Source: Acidobacteriota bacterium | GTDB taxonomy: Bacteria; Acidobacteriota; Terriglobia; Bryobacterales; Bryobacteraceae | DNA: 32,173 nucleotides | Reading direction: 5' to 3' | Assembly (NCBI GenBank): GCA_025354525.1 | Contig: JANXMS010000320.1 | Location: 1-32,173 of the forward strand | In this document: one piece after another, positions 9,108 to 18,086 of the stretch | Numbering within the stretch: position 1 is the stretch's first letter | How the letters are laid out: the number at the start of each line of letters is the position of its first letter | Notes under the pieces: model-generated | The model's input: the letters and a program-made list of their open reading frames with translations, nothing else | What the model was told of the DNA's origin: nothing | The model's database searches: none | Translations under genes and position numbers: made by a program

Positions 9108-9944
9108 GAAGTTATGGCTATCCCGGTTTTCCGGGTCCAGGCCGTCAATCGGAATCGGGGCGGAGCAGGCGCGCAGGTGATACAGGCGATAGCCCGCTTC
9201 ATTCAGCACCGCTTCCATCTCCAGACTAGACGAACCCGGTAGGCATTCGAAGAAAACAGGCGGCTGCTGCTCGTGCAGAATGCGCCGCATACCACGAAAT
9301 ACGGCCAATTCGTGGCCCTCCACATCAATCTTGACCAGATCCACCTTATCCTGCGGAGAAATCACCGCGTCCAGAGGCTGGATAGGTACTTCTATTCCTT
9401 CTTCGTCACCACTGACGACATGAGCCATGGTGGCGTCCTCGGGAACCTGCAGCTTGACCGTGCCCGCCGTTTCCCCCAGAGCCATGGAATACAACTGGCA
9501 GGAAGCCCCCATGTTATTGATAAAGATATTGTTCTCGAGTTTCCGATAGACAGCCGGATTGGGCTCAAAGGCCCAGATGCGGATCTTCGGGTTAGCGGCG
9601 CGGGCCGCCATACTGTAAAACCCGGTGTTGGCACCCGCGTCGACGAAGCCAGTAGTGCGGCGGGCATAGCCGAGGAGAACAGCGGCGACGTCCGGTTCAA
9701 CCGCTAGTGGACCTTTCCAATAGAGAGCCTCGCCGATACCTTCCGGACCGTCCTGGGAATAAAGAAAATGCTCGCCGCTAGGAAAGCGAACCAGGAACGG
9801 ATTTTCAACAGGAATACCGGGAGTATAGTAATCGCTGACCCAGCCACGGCTAACAGCCCAGCGAAGCGGAACCCGAAAGAAGGGATGGCCCAATTGCCGC
9901 CGTTTTGGTTTCAACCGGCTAAGAATAGAGGAAAGATTGGGCAT
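9090..9944 (-). CDS. FkbM family methyltransferase
   Basis: 284 aa; FVDAGANTGFYSMAARAANPKIRIWAFEPNPAVYRKLENNI and DLVKIDVEGHELAVFRGM. Confidence 0.88.
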   Translation of the reverse strand: MPNLSSILSRLKPKRRQLGHPFFRVPLRWAVSRGWVSDYYTPGIPVENPFLVRFPSGEHFLYSQDGPEGIGEALYWKGPLAVEPDVAAVLLGYARRTTGFVDAGANTGFYSMAARAANPKIRIWAFEPNPAVYRKLENNIFINNMGASCQLYSMALGETAGTVKLQVPEDATMAHVVSGDEEGIEVPIQPLDAVISPQDKVDLVKIDVEGHELAVFRGMRRILHEQQPPVFFECLPGSSSLEMEAVLNEAGYRLYHLRACSAPIPIDGLDPENRDSHNFLALPR

Positions 9945-10023
9945 AAGATTTCACCGATCTCGACCTTAAACAGCATAGACCATAAAGTCTTGCTGGATAC
10001 AGGCGATACTGGAAGTTAAGTGC

Positions 10024-10878
10024 ATGGGAGAACCCTTTACCTTACCTCAGCGATCTGTCCGAGTTATCGGTCCGGCAGCTTTTTCCCCACTGGGCATTTT
10101 GCGGCACCTATGGGATAGCCCCCGCTACTTTGATTTGCTGCTGACTTTGTCCCTGCACCGGGTCAAAGTCCGTTATAAGCAGTCCATACTCGGGCTTTCC
10201 TGGGCGCTGATGCAGCCGCTGGCGCTGATGTTGATCTATACGGTAATTTTCTCCGTGGTGACCAAAATGCCAGGAGCAGGGGAAGCCTACCCGGTCTTCG
10301 TCTTCGCCGCGCTGCTCCCGTGGTTGTTCTTCAGCACCGCCTTGACGAGCGCTTCCAATAGTCTCGTATCGCACCAATATCTAATCACAAAAGTGTATTT
10401 TCCCCGTGAAATCCTGCCAATAACCTATTTGATTGCCGCTTTTTTCGATTTTCTGGTCGCTTCGGTCCTGCTGGGCATAATGATGGCTTGGTATCGCATC
10501 TGGCCGAACGAACAGGCCTTGTGGGTAGTGCTGGTGATGGGCGTGGCGGTGCTCTTCACTCTGGGGCTGTCGCTGCTTTTGGCAGCGTTGCAAGTCTCCT
10601 TCCGGGACATTGGCCTGGCGCTGCCACTGGTGATGCAGATCTGGATGTTCGCCTGTCCGGTGGTCTATCCGCTGAGCGCTGTACCCGCGCAGTACCGGAG
10701 CCTGTATCTACTGAATCCGATGGCAGGGGTGATCGAAAACTTCCGGCGAACGGTGCTGCAGGGTTTACCGCCCGATTGGGCGTCGTTGAGCGTAGCTTGC
10801 TGGGTGACGGTGCTCTTGTTTCCGCTCTCTTACGGTTATTTTAAATACCGAGAAGCCACCATGGCGGATGTGATCTAA
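10024..10878 (+). CDS. wzm: ABC-2 type polysaccharide/O-antigen export permease
   Basis: 284 aa, multi-TM; LTLSLHRVKVRYKQSILGLSWALMQPLALMLIYTVIFSVV is typical of Wzm/RfbA-type permeases; followed directly by the ATPase gene. Confidence 0.88.
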   Translation: MGEPFTLPQRSVRVIGPAAFSPLGILRHLWDSPRYFDLLLTLSLHRVKVRYKQSILGLSWALMQPLALMLIYTVIFSVVTKMPGAGEAYPVFVFAALLPWLFFSTALTSASNSLVSHQYLITKVYFPREILPITYLIAAFFDFLVASVLLGIMMAWYRIWPNEQALWVVLVMGVAVLFTLGLSLLLAALQVSFRDIGLALPLVMQIWMFACPVVYPLSAVPAQYRSLYLLNPMAGVIENFRRTVLQGLPPDWASLSVACWVTVLLFPLSYGYFKYREATMADVI

Positions 10879-10881
10879 CCC

Positions 10882-12030
10882 GTGCCGACGCCTATCGCAC
10901 TTTCGTTGCAAAGAGTTGGCAAATGCTACCGCGTGCCGGGTGCAAACGGAGGGCCGCCGACCGAGTTCTGGGCGACACGGGATGTGACTTTCGACGTTCC
11001 TAGCGGGTCGGCCGCCGGCATTATTGGGCATAACGGAGCGGGTAAGAGCACCCTCTTAAAGCTGTTGACCGGAATCACGGCACCGACGACAGGCGAAATT
11101 CGGGTGACCGGCCGGATGGCCGGATTACTGGAGGTTGGCTCCGGATTTCATCCCGAGCTCACCGGGCGGGAGAATATCTTCCTGAGCGGGACCATTCTCG
11201 GCATGAGCCGGAAAGAGATCCACCGCAAGCTGGAGAGCATCATCGACTTTGCCGAGGTCCGGCCGTTTATTGACCTGCCCGTGAAGCGTTTTTCCTCCGG
11301 CATGTATGTCCGGTTAGGCTTTTCGATTGCCGCTCACATTGAGCCGGAGGTGCTGCTGCTGGATGAAGTGCTGGCGGTGGGCGATGCGGCTTTCCAGGAA
11401 AAATGTTTGAATCGAGTTCTGGAGCTAAAGCGCAGCGGCGTTACTATTCTTTTTATTTCCCATGACTTGCGGGCTGTGGAACGGGTTTGCGACCGCGTGC
11501 TGGTAATGCAGCGGGGCAAGGTGGTGCACGACGGGCCGGCGGTGGAAGCGATTTCGGCCTATCAGGCGTTACGCGGTGCGGCCGCCGGTGAGCGGCGAGT
11601 GAGGCATGAAAAGCAGCAGTTAACTGTCGACGCAGTACGGTTCCTGGACGCCGAGGGACGGGAGCCGGATTTCGGCGTAACGGGCTCTCCACTGCGCGTA
11701 CGGCTGGAGTATACGGCCCAGGAAAAGTTGGACGCGGTGCGGTTTGAACTGCTGTTCATCGGCTCCGATACGCACTGGAAAACGACGGTGCATAACGGCG
11801 ATAACCGGCTTACTGTGGGTCCGGGCAAGGGTGCCATTGAGTTCCTCTGCGATCCGCTGGCGCTATGCCCGGATGTCTACCAGATCGACGCCACCGTGGA
11901 CCGGTTTGGTGCCGAGGATCCGCTGGACTGGTTGATCGGTTGTCAGACGCTGCCCGTGCAATCGCCGTATGCGGTAAAGGGCTGTTTCCAGCAGCCGTTT
12001 ACCTGGAGCGTGCCCCCGGATGCCACCTAG
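10882..12030 (+). CDS. wzt: ABC transporter ATP-binding protein with Wzt-like C-terminal domain
   Basis: 382 aa; Walker A GHNGAGKSTLLKLL, signature FSSGMYVRLGFSIA, Walker B VLLLDEVLAVGD; about 130-aa C-terminal beta-rich extension like the glycan-binding Wzt_C domain. Confidence 0.9.
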   Translation: MPTPIALSLQRVGKCYRVPGANGGPPTEFWATRDVTFDVPSGSAAGIIGHNGAGKSTLLKLLTGITAPTTGEIRVTGRMAGLLEVGSGFHPELTGRENIFLSGTILGMSRKEIHRKLESIIDFAEVRPFIDLPVKRFSSGMYVRLGFSIAAHIEPEVLLLDEVLAVGDAAFQEKCLNRVLELKRSGVTILFISHDLRAVERVCDRVLVMQRGKVVHDGPAVEAISAYQALRGAAAGERRVRHEKQQLTVDAVRFLDAEGREPDFGVTGSPLRVRLEYTAQEKLDAVRFELLFIGSDTHWKTTVHNGDNRLTVGPGKGAIEFLCDPLALCPDVYQIDATVDRFGAEDPLDWLIGCQTLPVQSPYAVKGCFQQPFTWSVPPDAT

Positions 12031-12982
12031 CCCCACTGTCAGTGTGATCATACCGGCCTATCGCATTACGGCCTTTGTGGCCGAAGCGGTGGAATCGGTA
12101 CTGCAACAAACGCGGCAGGATCACGAGATTCTGGTGATCAATGACGGTTGCCCCGATACGGATAATCTAGAAAAAGCGCTGGCCCCGTACCGCGAGCGCA
12201 TTCGCTACATTGTGCAGAGCAACGGGGGGCCCGGGGCCGCCCGTAACCGGGGCCTGGCCGAGGCGACTGGGCGCTACATTGCGCTGCTGGATGGCGATGA
12301 CCGCTGGCTGCCCACTTACATGGAAGAGCAGTTGGGGGGAATGGAGCGCGATGAGACGATTGACCTGCTCTATCCGAACAGCGAAGTATTTGGCGGCGGC
12401 CCACTGGACGGAACGCTGTTGCGTGGCGCGGAAGAGTGGCGGGAGACAGCCACGATCGACACACTAGTAGAAGGAACGAGCGTCGTCAACAACGTAGCGA
12501 TGTTTAAGAAAGAGATTGCCAGGCGCGCCGGGGGCTGGGATCCGGAGATGCGGCACGCCGAGGACTTTGACCTGTGGCTGCGCATCGCTATCTGTGGCGG
12601 TAGAATTCTTTACAATCCCAAGCTCTTGGCCGGATACCGGATCCGCCCGGGGTCGCAAACCGAGAATGTAACGTCCATGTATGACGGCCAGATCCGGACC
12701 TGTCAGAAGGCCCTACGGAATGAAGCGCTGACGGCACGGCAGCGTGAGCTACTGGAGTGGCGCATCGGTTGGGCGACGGCACAGCAACACCTGACCGCCG
12801 GCAAGAAGGCGCTCGCCGCAGGCGACACGGCGGTCGCGCGCACGCACTTTCAACAAGCGTTCCCGCATGCCGGCAGCGGCAAGCTACGTGCGATTTTGGC
12901 CGGTCTTTCTATCTTCCCCGCCGGGACGGCCGCGCTTGTCCGCTACTTTAACAAGAAAAAGGAACCCGTATGTGCGGACTAG
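12020..12982 (+). CDS. Glycosyltransferase family 2
   Basis: 320 aa; PTVSVIIPAYRITAFVAEAVESVLQQT...GGPGAARNRGLAEATGRYIALLDGDD. Confidence 0.92.
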   Translation: MPPSPTVSVIIPAYRITAFVAEAVESVLQQTRQDHEILVINDGCPDTDNLEKALAPYRERIRYIVQSNGGPGAARNRGLAEATGRYIALLDGDDRWLPTYMEEQLGGMERDETIDLLYPNSEVFGGGPLDGTLLRGAEEWRETATIDTLVEGTSVVNNVAMFKKEIARRAGGWDPEMRHAEDFDLWLRIAICGGRILYNPKLLAGYRIRPGSQTENVTSMYDGQIRTCQKALRNEALTARQRELLEWRIGWATAQQHLTAGKKALAAGDTAVARTHFQQAFPHAGSGKLRAILAGLSIFPAGTAALVRYFNKKKEPVCAD

Positions 12983-14832
12983 CCGGCATAGTAGGCCATG
13001 CTGACCCGGTGCGCGCCGGGGAGCATGTAACGGCGATGCTCGCCTGCCTGGAGCGGCGCGGGCCGGATGCCGAAGGGCTGCACGCTTGGCCGGAGGCGGT
13101 GTTCGGACATCGGCGCTTATCCATCTATGACTTGAGCGAGGCCGGCCGCCAGCCGATGCTGAGCGATGACGGCGAAATTGGCGTTGTTTTCAATGGTGCC
13201 ATCTACAACTTCCGCACCTTGCGCATGGAACTGGAAGCCACCGGTTGTCGGTTCCGCACCGGAACCGATACTGAAGTGCTTCTGCATGGATACCGCATTT
13301 GGGGTATGCCGGCCATGCTGCAACGGCTGCGCGGGATGTTCGCCATTGGCCTGTGGGACGCGCGGCTGCGCAAACTTTGGCTATGGCGAGACCGGATGGG
13401 CGTGAAGCCGCTGCTCTATGCCGAAAAAGATGGGATGCTAGCGTTTGCATCAACGGCACGAGCGTTGCACCGGGCTGGGTTTTCCAACGGCATCGACCCC
13501 GATGGCGTGATGGAGTATTTGGAGTATGGCTGGGTGAGCGACGCGCGGAGCATCTATGCAGGCGTGCGCAAGTTGCCAGCCGGGGAACTGCTGGAGTGGC
13601 AAGGCGGACGGATTCAAGGTCCGAAACCGTACTGGACCCTGCCGCGTCCAGCCGAGAGCGGCCCGTCGTTTGCCGACGCCGTGGCCGAGACAGAGACGTT
13701 GTTCCTGGACGCGGTGCGCTTGCGTCTGGACGCTGATGTTCCGGTGGGTGCCCTATTGAGCGGTGGCATCGATTCGGGCTTGGTCTGCTGGGCGATTGCG
13801 AAACTGGGAGCCAATATCCGGGCTTTTACGGTACAAACCGAGGGCGTGTCCGATGAAACTCCGGACGCTGTGCGGACAGCGCAGGAGCTGGGAATTGCGC
13901 ACGAAGTGATTCCGGTTCGAGCCAACGCCGCACCCCCCATTGATGACTTAGTGGATGCCTACGGGGAGCCGTTCTCGACGGCCTCGGCGCTGGGGATGCT
14001 GCAGGTTAGCCAAGCGGTGAAACGGTCAGCCACGGTGCTCCTAACCGGGGACGGCGGTGATGATGTGTTCCTGGGATACCCCGAGCACCGGAATTTTTAC
14101 CGGGCACAGAAGCTGGCGCAAACTTGGCCGCCGGCGCTGGTGAAGATGGGCGGAGCGGCGGCGGGATTGTTGCCAGCGCAGGGAGCCGCGAAGCGGGTAC
14201 GCAATCTGCTGGCTTACGCAGCCGACGGGCTACCGGCCATTCCGCGCGCTCACAACGGTGTCCAGCATTACATGGACCGTCAGGCGCTCGGCGAGCGGCT
14301 GCGCGGCCGCGTGATGGCGAATCATCATCTACCAGCGCGAGACGGTGGCGGCACGACATTGCTGGCTGACTTCCTGGACTACGACCGGCACACGCGCTTC
14401 ACCGGCGAGTACATGACCAAAGTGGACGGCGGCACGATGTACTACGGCATTGAGGCGCGGAGCCCGTTTCTGGATCATCTGATTTGGGACTTCGCGGCGA
14501 AGCTGCCGCTGGAGCTGCGGCTGCGGAACGGGGAATTGAAAGCCATTTTGCGGGAACTGGCCCGGCAAAAGCTGGGCGAACGCGTGGCGGCGGGCGCCAA
14601 GCGCGGGTTTACGATTCCGGTGGAACAATGGTTGTTGAAAGACTGGCGGCCGCGGGTGGAAGCGCTGCTGGACAGCTCGATTTTGTTGCGGGACGGATGG
14701 CTCGAAGCCGGAGCGCTGCGCCAGTGGTGGCGCGAGTCAGTGGATAGCGGAACGGCCCCGGTGCATTTCTGGCGGCTGCTGGTTCTGGAAACCTGGTTAG
14801 AGCGAGAAGCAAACACGGCCGTGTGCCGATAG
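12970..14832 (+). CDS. asnB: Asparagine synthase (glutamine-hydrolysing)-like amidotransferase
   Basis: 620 aa; MCGLAGIVGH N-terminal Cys nucleophile, RRGPDAEG, LSGGIDSGLVCW PP-loop, TGDGGDDVFLGY. Confidence 0.9.
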   Translation: MCGLAGIVGHADPVRAGEHVTAMLACLERRGPDAEGLHAWPEAVFGHRRLSIYDLSEAGRQPMLSDDGEIGVVFNGAIYNFRTLRMELEATGCRFRTGTDTEVLLHGYRIWGMPAMLQRLRGMFAIGLWDARLRKLWLWRDRMGVKPLLYAEKDGMLAFASTARALHRAGFSNGIDPDGVMEYLEYGWVSDARSIYAGVRKLPAGELLEWQGGRIQGPKPYWTLPRPAESGPSFADAVAETETLFLDAVRLRLDADVPVGALLSGGIDSGLVCWAIAKLGANIRAFTVQTEGVSDETPDAVRTAQELGIAHEVIPVRANAAPPIDDLVDAYGEPFSTASALGMLQVSQAVKRSATVLLTGDGGDDVFLGYPEHRNFYRAQKLAQTWPPALVKMGGAAAGLLPAQGAAKRVRNLLAYAADGLPAIPRAHNGVQHYMDRQALGERLRGRVMANHHLPARDGGGTTLLADFLDYDRHTRFTGEYMTKVDGGTMYYGIEARSPFLDHLIWDFAAKLPLELRLRNGELKAILRELARQKLGERVAAGAKRGFTIPVEQWLLKDWRPRVEALLDSSILLRDGWLEAGALRQWWRESVDSGTAPVHFWRLLVLETWLEREANTAVCR

Positions 14833-14844
14833 ATAAAGAAGCGA

Positions 14845-17013
14845 ATGAAACAAGTCTTACGCAAAGGGATAGCCGATATTATCGTGGGGGAGGTTCCGGA
14901 TCCGGTAACCACGCCACACCATGTTCTGGTATGCCCCATCTTCTCGCTGATCAGCGCCGGCACCGAAACAGCCAGCATTCACCAGGAAGGGATATTGAAA
15001 GAAGTGGCCGACAACCCGTCGCACATCCGCAAGGTGCTGGAGGTGGCCAAGATGATGGGTCCACTGGCGACGGCGCGGGAGGTGCGCGCGAAGTTCGGCG
15101 ACTACGCGGCGCTGGGCTATTCGGGGGCCGGGATCGTGGTGGAAAAGCACCCGACAGTGCGGGATATTGAAATTGGCGAGCGCGTGGCGTACGGGGGCGA
15201 AGGAACCGGACACGCCGAAACGATTATCACCGGCCGCAACTTGGTGGCGCGGATTCCGGAGGGCGTGGCGTTTGAACATGCCTGTTTCGCCACGCTGGGC
15301 AGCATTGCGATGAACGCCGTAAGGATTGCGCAGATCGGGCTGGGCGAGACGGTGGCGGTGATCGGGCTGGGCTTGGTGGGACAGTTGGCGGCGCAGTTGG
15401 CGCGGCTCCAGGGCGGGCGGGTAATTGGCATTGATCTTAAGGCCGACCGGGCGGAGCTGGCGCGCAAACTGGGTGCGCCCCATGCGGTAACCGCCGAAGC
15501 GCGCGAGGCGGTGGGCGGGCTGACGGCTGGCATTGGGGCCGATGTCGTGTTTGTGGCCGCGGCGTCGAAAAGTGACGCGCCGTGCCGGTTGGCTGTGGAG
15601 CTCTGCCGCGACCGAGGCCGGATTGTCGTCATTGGCGCCGTGGACATGCACTTCCCGTGGAACGACATGTATCTGAAAGAGATACAGCTTTACATGTCGC
15701 GCGCCTACGGGCCGGGCAGTTATGATGCGGCCTATGAACGGCGCGGCCAGGACTATCCGTTACCCTATGTGCGGTGGACGGAAAACCGCAATATGGAAGA
15801 GTTTCTGCGGCTGGTGGGGCGCGGCGATATCCAATTGCAGCCGCTCATCAGCCACGAATATACGCTCGACCAGGCACCTGCGGCGTATCAGACCATCATG
15901 GACCCGGCGCAGAACAGCTTGGCCGTGCTGCTGCGCTACGCGGCGGCGGAGAACCCCGACGCTGTAAAATTCGAACCCAAGCGCCGGATTCCGGTGCAGC
16001 CCAAGCCGATCGTAAAAGACGAGCTGCGGTTTGCGCTGATCGGCGCCGGCAATCTGGCGCGCTGGAGCCATATTCCCAATCTGCAAAAGCTGCCGGGAGT
16101 ACGGCTGCATGCGGTGCAATCGGGCGGCGGCGTGCGCGCAAAAAGCTATGGCGCGCGGTATGAAACCGACTACGCCACCACCGACTACGACGAAGTGTTG
16201 CGCGATCCGAACATTGATGCGGTGCTGATTACCAGCCGCAATCAGTATCACGCCGCGCAATCGATCGCGGCTCTGCGCGCCGGCAAGCACGTGTTCGTCG
16301 AGAAGCCCATGGCGATCACCGAGGAAGAATGCACGCAGGTGCTAGCCGCCGTCGAAGAGACAGGCGGGCAGATCACGGTGGGCTTCAACCGCCGCTTCGC
16401 CCCCTACTATCGCGCGGTGAAAGACCTGATGCGGGGACGTAGCGGCCCGGCCGTGATCAACTGCCGCGTCAACTCGCCAGGCATCTCGGGCGGCTACTGG
16501 ATGGCCGACCCGGCCATTGGCGGTGCCATCCTAGGGGAAGCCTGCCACTTTGCCGATCTGTTTTATTGGCTGCTGGATTCTGAGCCCGTCAGCGTGATGG
16601 CGTATTCTTTGCCGCGAGAGCAGAAGGATCCGGCCGGAGAGAACAATCTGGCCGCGACGCTGCAATTTGCTGATGGCTCCATTGCCACCCTGTCCTACTC
16701 AACGGTGGGTAGCAAAACCTCCGGCGGTGAGCGGCTGGAGGTGTTCGGTCAGGGATTTGGCGCCGTCACCGAGGATTTTAAGCGCCTCTCCCTTCGACAG
16801 AACATCCAGCGGAATTCGAGCAAGTTCTGGGGCGATAAGGGTTACAAGGAACAGATGGAATCGTTCGTCACCTGCATCCGGAAGGGCAAGCCGCAGGAGG
16901 TGACGGCGGTGGACGGTGCGCGGGCCACGCTCGTGTGCCGCAAGATGCTGGAGGCGGCACGTACCGGGTTGCCGCAGGCCGTCCGGTTAGACGAGCTCTC
17001 CGCGCATTCATGA
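14845..17013 (+). CDS. Bi-domain oxidoreductase: zinc-type alcohol dehydrogenase-like N-terminus plus Gfo/Idh/MocA C-terminus
   Basis: 722 aa; VAVIGLGLVGQLAAQLARLQGGRVIGIDLKADR (MDR Rossmann) and FALIGAGNLARWSHIPNL...GKHVFVEKPMAITEEE (Gfo/Idh/MocA). Confidence 0.9.
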   Translation: MKQVLRKGIADIIVGEVPDPVTTPHHVLVCPIFSLISAGTETASIHQEGILKEVADNPSHIRKVLEVAKMMGPLATAREVRAKFGDYAALGYSGAGIVVEKHPTVRDIEIGERVAYGGEGTGHAETIITGRNLVARIPEGVAFEHACFATLGSIAMNAVRIAQIGLGETVAVIGLGLVGQLAAQLARLQGGRVIGIDLKADRAELARKLGAPHAVTAEAREAVGGLTAGIGADVVFVAAASKSDAPCRLAVELCRDRGRIVVIGAVDMHFPWNDMYLKEIQLYMSRAYGPGSYDAAYERRGQDYPLPYVRWTENRNMEEFLRLVGRGDIQLQPLISHEYTLDQAPAAYQTIMDPAQNSLAVLLRYAAAENPDAVKFEPKRRIPVQPKPIVKDELRFALIGAGNLARWSHIPNLQKLPGVRLHAVQSGGGVRAKSYGARYETDYATTDYDEVLRDPNIDAVLITSRNQYHAAQSIAALRAGKHVFVEKPMAITEEECTQVLAAVEETGGQITVGFNRRFAPYYRAVKDLMRGRSGPAVINCRVNSPGISGGYWMADPAIGGAILGEACHFADLFYWLLDSEPVSVMAYSLPREQKDPAGENNLAATLQFADGSIATLSYSTVGSKTSGGERLEVFGQGFGAVTEDFKRLSLRQNIQRNSSKFWGDKGYKEQMESFVTCIRKGKPQEVTAVDGARATLVCRKMLEAARTGLPQAVRLDELSAHS

Positions 17014-18086
17014 CCCGCCTGCCTATGAAAATTCTTCTGGTCGCGCCCAGCTTCGATATTCTGGGCGGGCAATCGATCCAGGCCAGCCGGATCCGGAAGG
17101 AAATGGAAAGCGTCGCGGATGTGGACATGCGTTTTTTGCCCATCAATCCGCGGCTCCCCGGTCCGCTGCAATGGTTGAAAAAGATTCGCTACGTGCGCAC
17201 GGCCGCCAACTTCACCCATTATTTCCTGCTGCTGTTGGGGGGGGCGGCGCGGGCCGACGTGCTGCACGTATTTTCGGCCTCCTACTGGTCCTACAACTTC
17301 TGGGCGCTACCCGCGATTCTGGTGGGCCGGGCGTTTGGCAAGAAGGTGATATTGAATTACCGGGACGGCCAGTGCGCCGACCATATGCGGAACTGGCCTT
17401 CGGCGCTGCCGGCCGTCCGGTTGGCGCACGCGGTGGTAACGCCGTCGGGGTTTCTGGTGGATGTGTTTGCGGAGTTCGGGATCGCAGCGCGCGAGATCCG
17501 CAATTTCATCGACGTCAGCCGGTTTCAGTGGCGCGACCGCGGGCCGCTGCGCCCGGTGTTCATGACCAACCGGATTTTGGAACCGCTCTATAACGTCCCC
17601 TGCATTTTGAGGGCGTTCCGGCGGATTCAGGACCGTTATCCGGAAGCCTCCCTGACGCTGGCCCACGATGGGCCGCTGCGGGATAGCCTGGAAGCTCTCA
17701 CTGCCGAGTTGAAGCTGAAAAATGTCCGATTCCTGGGGCGCGTGCCCCCGGCCGGAATTCCGCAGCTCTACGACGACGCGGAGATCTATCTGACGACGCC
17801 CAACATCGACTGCATGCCGGGTTCGCTGCTCGAGTGCATGGCCTCGGGGCTGCCCATTGTCGCCACCCATGCCGGAGGCATTCCTTATATCGTTCGCGAC
17901 GAAGAGACGGCGCTGCTGGTGCCGCTTGATGACGACGAGGCCGTGGCTGACCGCTGCTTCCGGCTGCTGAACGACCCGGAACTGGTGCGCGGGCTGGCCG
18001 CGCGCGGGCGCGAGGCGGTGGCCGGATATGCACCCGAACGCAGCCGCGACCAGTGGGTGGCGCTCTACCGGGAGCTGCTGCGGTGA
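17010..18086 (+). CDS. Glycosyltransferase family 4
   Basis: ATG at 17010 (ATGA overlap with upstream stop) or 17025; MKILLVAPSFDILGGQSIQASRI and IYLTTPNIDCMPGSLLECMASGLPIVATHAGGIPYIV. Confidence 0.88.
   Translation: MTRLPMKILLVAPSFDILGGQSIQASRIRKEMESVADVDMRFLPINPRLPGPLQWLKKIRYVRTAANFTHYFLLLLGGAARADVLHVFSASYWSYNFWALPAILVGRAFGKKVILNYRDGQCADHMRNWPSALPAVRLAHAVVTPSGFLVDVFAEFGIAAREIRNFIDVSRFQWRDRGPLRPVFMTNRILEPLYNVPCILRAFRRIQDRYPEASLTLAHDGPLRDSLEALTAELKLKNVRFLGRVPPAGIPQLYDDAEIYLTTPNIDCMPGSLLECMASGLPIVATHAGGIPYIVRDEETALLVPLDDDEAVADRCFRLLNDPELVRGLAARGREAVAGYAPERSRDQWVALYRELLR

Noticed and set aside
14857-15651. 264-aa minus-strand ORF
   Set aside because: Antisense to the bi-domain oxidoreductase gene; no domain recognised.
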